From Albidovulum sp. bin36 (GTDB lineage Bacteria; Pseudomonadota; Alphaproteobacteria; Rhodobacterales; Rhodobacteraceae): a stretch of 45,684 nucleotides of DNA. Made by a program: the position numbers and the translations under genes. The notes below the pieces were generated by a model. That model saw only the letters and a list, made by a program, of their open reading frames with translations, did no database searches and was not told the origin of the DNA. Numbering within the stretch: the first letter of the stretch is position 1; each line of letters begins with the position of its first letter. The stretch covers positions 1 through 45,684 of the forward strand of contig MPMP01000039.1 of NCBI GenBank assembly GCA_002238565.1, in the 5' to 3' direction. This document shows, piece after piece, positions 44,115-45,684 of this stretch.

Positions 44115-44741
44115 ATGGTGGGCGTTGCCCACCTCTCCAACTCCGATGAGATGTACATCGCCGACATTCCTGACATCCGTGTCATGGATGACGGGTCCCC
44201 GGCCATGCCACTCTCCCCGGAGGGACTTAAGGACGATCCGAAGTATTTGGACAACCGGCTCAGGAAGCGGGTGGGTGCCACGATGATCGAAGCGATGACC
44301 GCGGCATTTGCCTGCGAACTCGCCATGAAGGCCATCTGCCTCGCTTGCACGGATGAAGCACCGAAGAGCCACGATCTCATCGAACTCCATAACGGTCTAC
44401 CGACTGCAAGCAGACAACGAATTGCAGCAGACTATCCGGAAATCGCCGAAACGCTGCAAGCGGGCAGACATACTTTCGGCCAGTGGAGATACTTTGAAGT
44501 AAACGTCGGCGAAGTCGCAATGCGGCAAATGTTTGATGTCTCGTATGCTCACGCTCTGGGAAAGGCCGCGCGAGTCATTCTCGATGAAGGGATCATGGTC
44601 GGGCTCAGCGCCATCATCGATCTGAACACGACGGACAATGTCCACATCGATGGCAACACCGCGACCCACAACCTCAAGTCCAGGATCAATGTCAAGGGAC
44701 GAGAAGCCGCACTACTAACTGATATACTGTCGGACCGATAG
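44115..44741 (+). CDS. HEPN-like protein, candidate effector of an accessory module
   Basis: A 208-residue largely helical protein starting at ATG 44115. The segment ATMIEAMTAAFACELAMKAI followed by KSHDLIELHNGLP resembles HEPN-fold proteins, where a helix with E-x-x-x-K precedes a short loop and then HDL. The usual R-x4-H motif is not evident: the residues before the histidine are K84-S85, so it may be a non-catalytic or divergent HEPN. It is cotranscribed with the zinc-ribbon DNA-binding gene. Together they look like a toxin-antitoxin or defence unit, but this is inference from fold and position. Confidence 0.55.
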   Translation: MVGVAHLSNSDEMYIADIPDIRVMDDGSPAMPLSPEGLKDDPKYLDNRLRKRVGATMIEAMTAAFACELAMKAICLACTDEAPKSHDLIELHNGLPTASRQRIAADYPEIAETLQAGRHTFGQWRYFEVNVGEVAMRQMFDVSYAHALGKAARVILDEGIMVGLSAIIDLNTTDNVHIDGNTATHNLKSRINVKGREAALLTDILSDR

Positions 44742-45158
44742 ACGGCCACTCGTCGACATCGACAACCGTGCCCCCTCGCGGTCAAACACTTGACCCTGTC
44801 CGGATGCCGGTACTGCAAGGTCTGCGCCAGAGGGATTGCATAGCTTCAAGGTCAACATCACTTGCAACGTGACTCTTCTGTCGGCGACCCATGCACCCGA
44901 CGTTCTGACGACCATCGTCTACCGAACGCAGAGCAGGCGGAAAATCTCTAAAACTGAAGATCCAAGGGAAGCAAGCGTTCGGTCCAGCGGTGACGATCCG
45001 TGTTATCCGACTGCCGCCGACGCCCTGGACGCTGCCGTGAACGGGTGTCCGGAGCGCGCGCCGCGCGGTCTGCGCAATTGTGTCGGGGTTCCCCAAATAC
45101 CGTGAACGCAGAAACCGCCAGTTGCTTCATTTAATGTGGTTGCTCATAGGCCTAGAGG
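44742..45158. other. Gene-poor interval before the IS remnants
   Basis: Open frames here (for example 44836-45105 on the plus strand) encode peptides that match nothing I know and lack ribosome sites. No repeats or hairpins of note are seen. It separates the HEPN-like gene from transposase debris. Confidence 0.35.
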
Positions 45159-45450
45159 GGGATACTATTCTCCGACCCCGAACTGTCTGAATCGTGGCGG
45201 ACGCGGGACCCCGTCGCTCCGAGCGAGAAGTCAGCGGCTGCAAGGCGTCGACGAAAAGGCTGCCGGACGGAACCGCCGCCCACAGCTTCCGCACGCTGAT
45301 CGAGAACCTGAAGATCGTGGCCCAGAACACCTGCCGGACCCGGACCTCCTCGCGGGCGGCCTTCAGCTTCGCCCGGTTGCTCCTGCCAACGGCGTCCAGG
45401 CTGCTTGCGCGCTGCCGGGCCCGCACCCTTTCAACCTCCCATACGTGATT
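45159..45450 (+). mobile_element. IS1634-type transposase C-terminal remnant (frameshifted)
   Basis: From 45159 one frame reads ILFSDPELSESWRTRDPVAP followed by SEKSAAA. After a frameshift, from about 45250, the next frame reads AHSFRTLIENLKIVAQNTCR. A further shift gives ANGVQAACALPGPHP. The order RDPVAPxxxS ... HSFxTLLxDL ... NTCR ... is typical of the C-terminus of IS1634-family transposases. At least one frameshift and loss of the 5' part show that it is dead. Confidence 0.6.
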
Positions 45451-45456
45451 AGTGGT

Positions 45457-45684
45457 TTATTGGGAATCGTCGGCGCTGAGCGCATTGTAGACGATTACGG
45501 CCCATTGAAGTTTCAAGAATCCTCTCCAAATTTTTTTGGTTCCGGGCAAAGGCTGTCGCTTGGTTGGATGCGATCCGACCAGCCTTGCCATATCGATCAC
45601 GAAGGTTCGGATTTTCGGCGGGTCGCCGTCCGGCGGCGGTCCGCGAATGTGCCGATGTCCCTGGTGGCGCAGAAGCTTGTAGAG
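45457..45684 (-). mobile_element. IS4-type transposase C-terminus (cut by window edge)
   Basis: On the minus strand the frame is open from the window edge to a TAA at 45457-45459, giving about 75 residues: PPKIRTFVIDMARLVGSHPT, then KRQPLPGTKKIWRGFLKLQW and AVIVYNALSADDSQ. The pattern AxLGGxxxRKxxxxPGxxxxWRGxxxL near the end is that of IS4/Tn5-like DDE transposases. The remainder, and whether the element is intact, lies beyond the window. Confidence 0.5.

Noticed and set aside
44836..45105. 89-codon plus-strand open frame after the HEPN-like gene
   Set aside because: No ribosome site, no family resemblance and low-complexity end; treated as non-coding.
1..45684. CRISPR arrays, tRNA or rRNA genes
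   Set aside because: No regularly spaced repeats and no cloverleaf-like or rRNA-like segments were noticed on either strand by eye.

Overview
The window looks like a chromosome segment of a moderately GC-rich alphaproteobacterium. This rests on gene content and arrangement: an overlapping rpiA-gor pair, hflK-hflC, TRAP transporters, and an InfC whose N-terminus resembles alphaproteobacterial InfC. No rRNA, tRNA or marker allowing a finer placement is visible. Long gene-poor gaps holding broken genes and insertion-sequence remnants point to a genome undergoing decay or rearrangement, and a host-associated lifestyle is possible but only inferred.

Layout, left to right. (1) 1-1931: an AT-richer accessory pair, a DUF262 protein followed by a HEPN protein, probably a defence or toxin module. 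(2) 2502-10201: a catabolic module with a TRAP transporter (dctPQM) diverging from an SDR and hydantoinase/oxoprolinase subunits HyuA-HyuB, with a strong dyad between them as candidate operator. (3) 10432-11088: a 1-Cys peroxiredoxin with a clear hairpin after it. (4) 11961-14479: a second accessory island with a GHKL ATPase and a partner gene broken by an amber codon, preceded by a truncated reading frame. (5) 15355-26409: housekeeping genes hflC, hflK, gor, rpiA, sdaA, yceI, a cytochrome b561, thrS and infC. InfC appears to start at a non-canonical AUA codon; an IS630-type remnant lies after sdaA. (6) 26582-28922: a divergent SDR and a fusion of an SMP-30 lactonase domain to an isochorismatase-like domain.

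(7) 29261-42193 is the most interesting part: a complete bacterial microcompartment (BMC) locus of the Rhodococcus/Mycobacterium (RMM, aminoacetone / 1-amino-2-propanol) type. Reading along the minus strand it encodes a PotD-PotA-PotB-PotC-like ABC importer, an SDR alcohol dehydrogenase, an APH-fold amino-alcohol kinase, a class III PLP phospho-lyase, a CoA-acylating aldehyde dehydrogenase with a C-terminal encapsulation-peptide-like helix, a BMC-T shell protein, a 148-residue unknown protein, the BMC-P pentamer, a BMC-H hexamer and a second BMC-T. A divergent AraC-type regulator sits at the operon head. Pairs of TTGAC direct repeats spaced exactly 21 bp lie before both the importer gene and the phospho-lyase gene, a layout typical of AraC-family operators. 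The inferred pathway is: import amino alcohol or aminoacetone, interconvert by the SDR, phosphorylate, eliminate ammonia and phosphate to give propionaldehyde inside the shell, and oxidise it to propionyl-CoA.

(8) 42277-45684: a decaying accessory tail with a PIN-domain remnant, a broken small gene, a DNA-binding/zinc-ribbon protein with an adjacent HEPN-like protein, and remnants of IS1634-type and IS4-type transposases.
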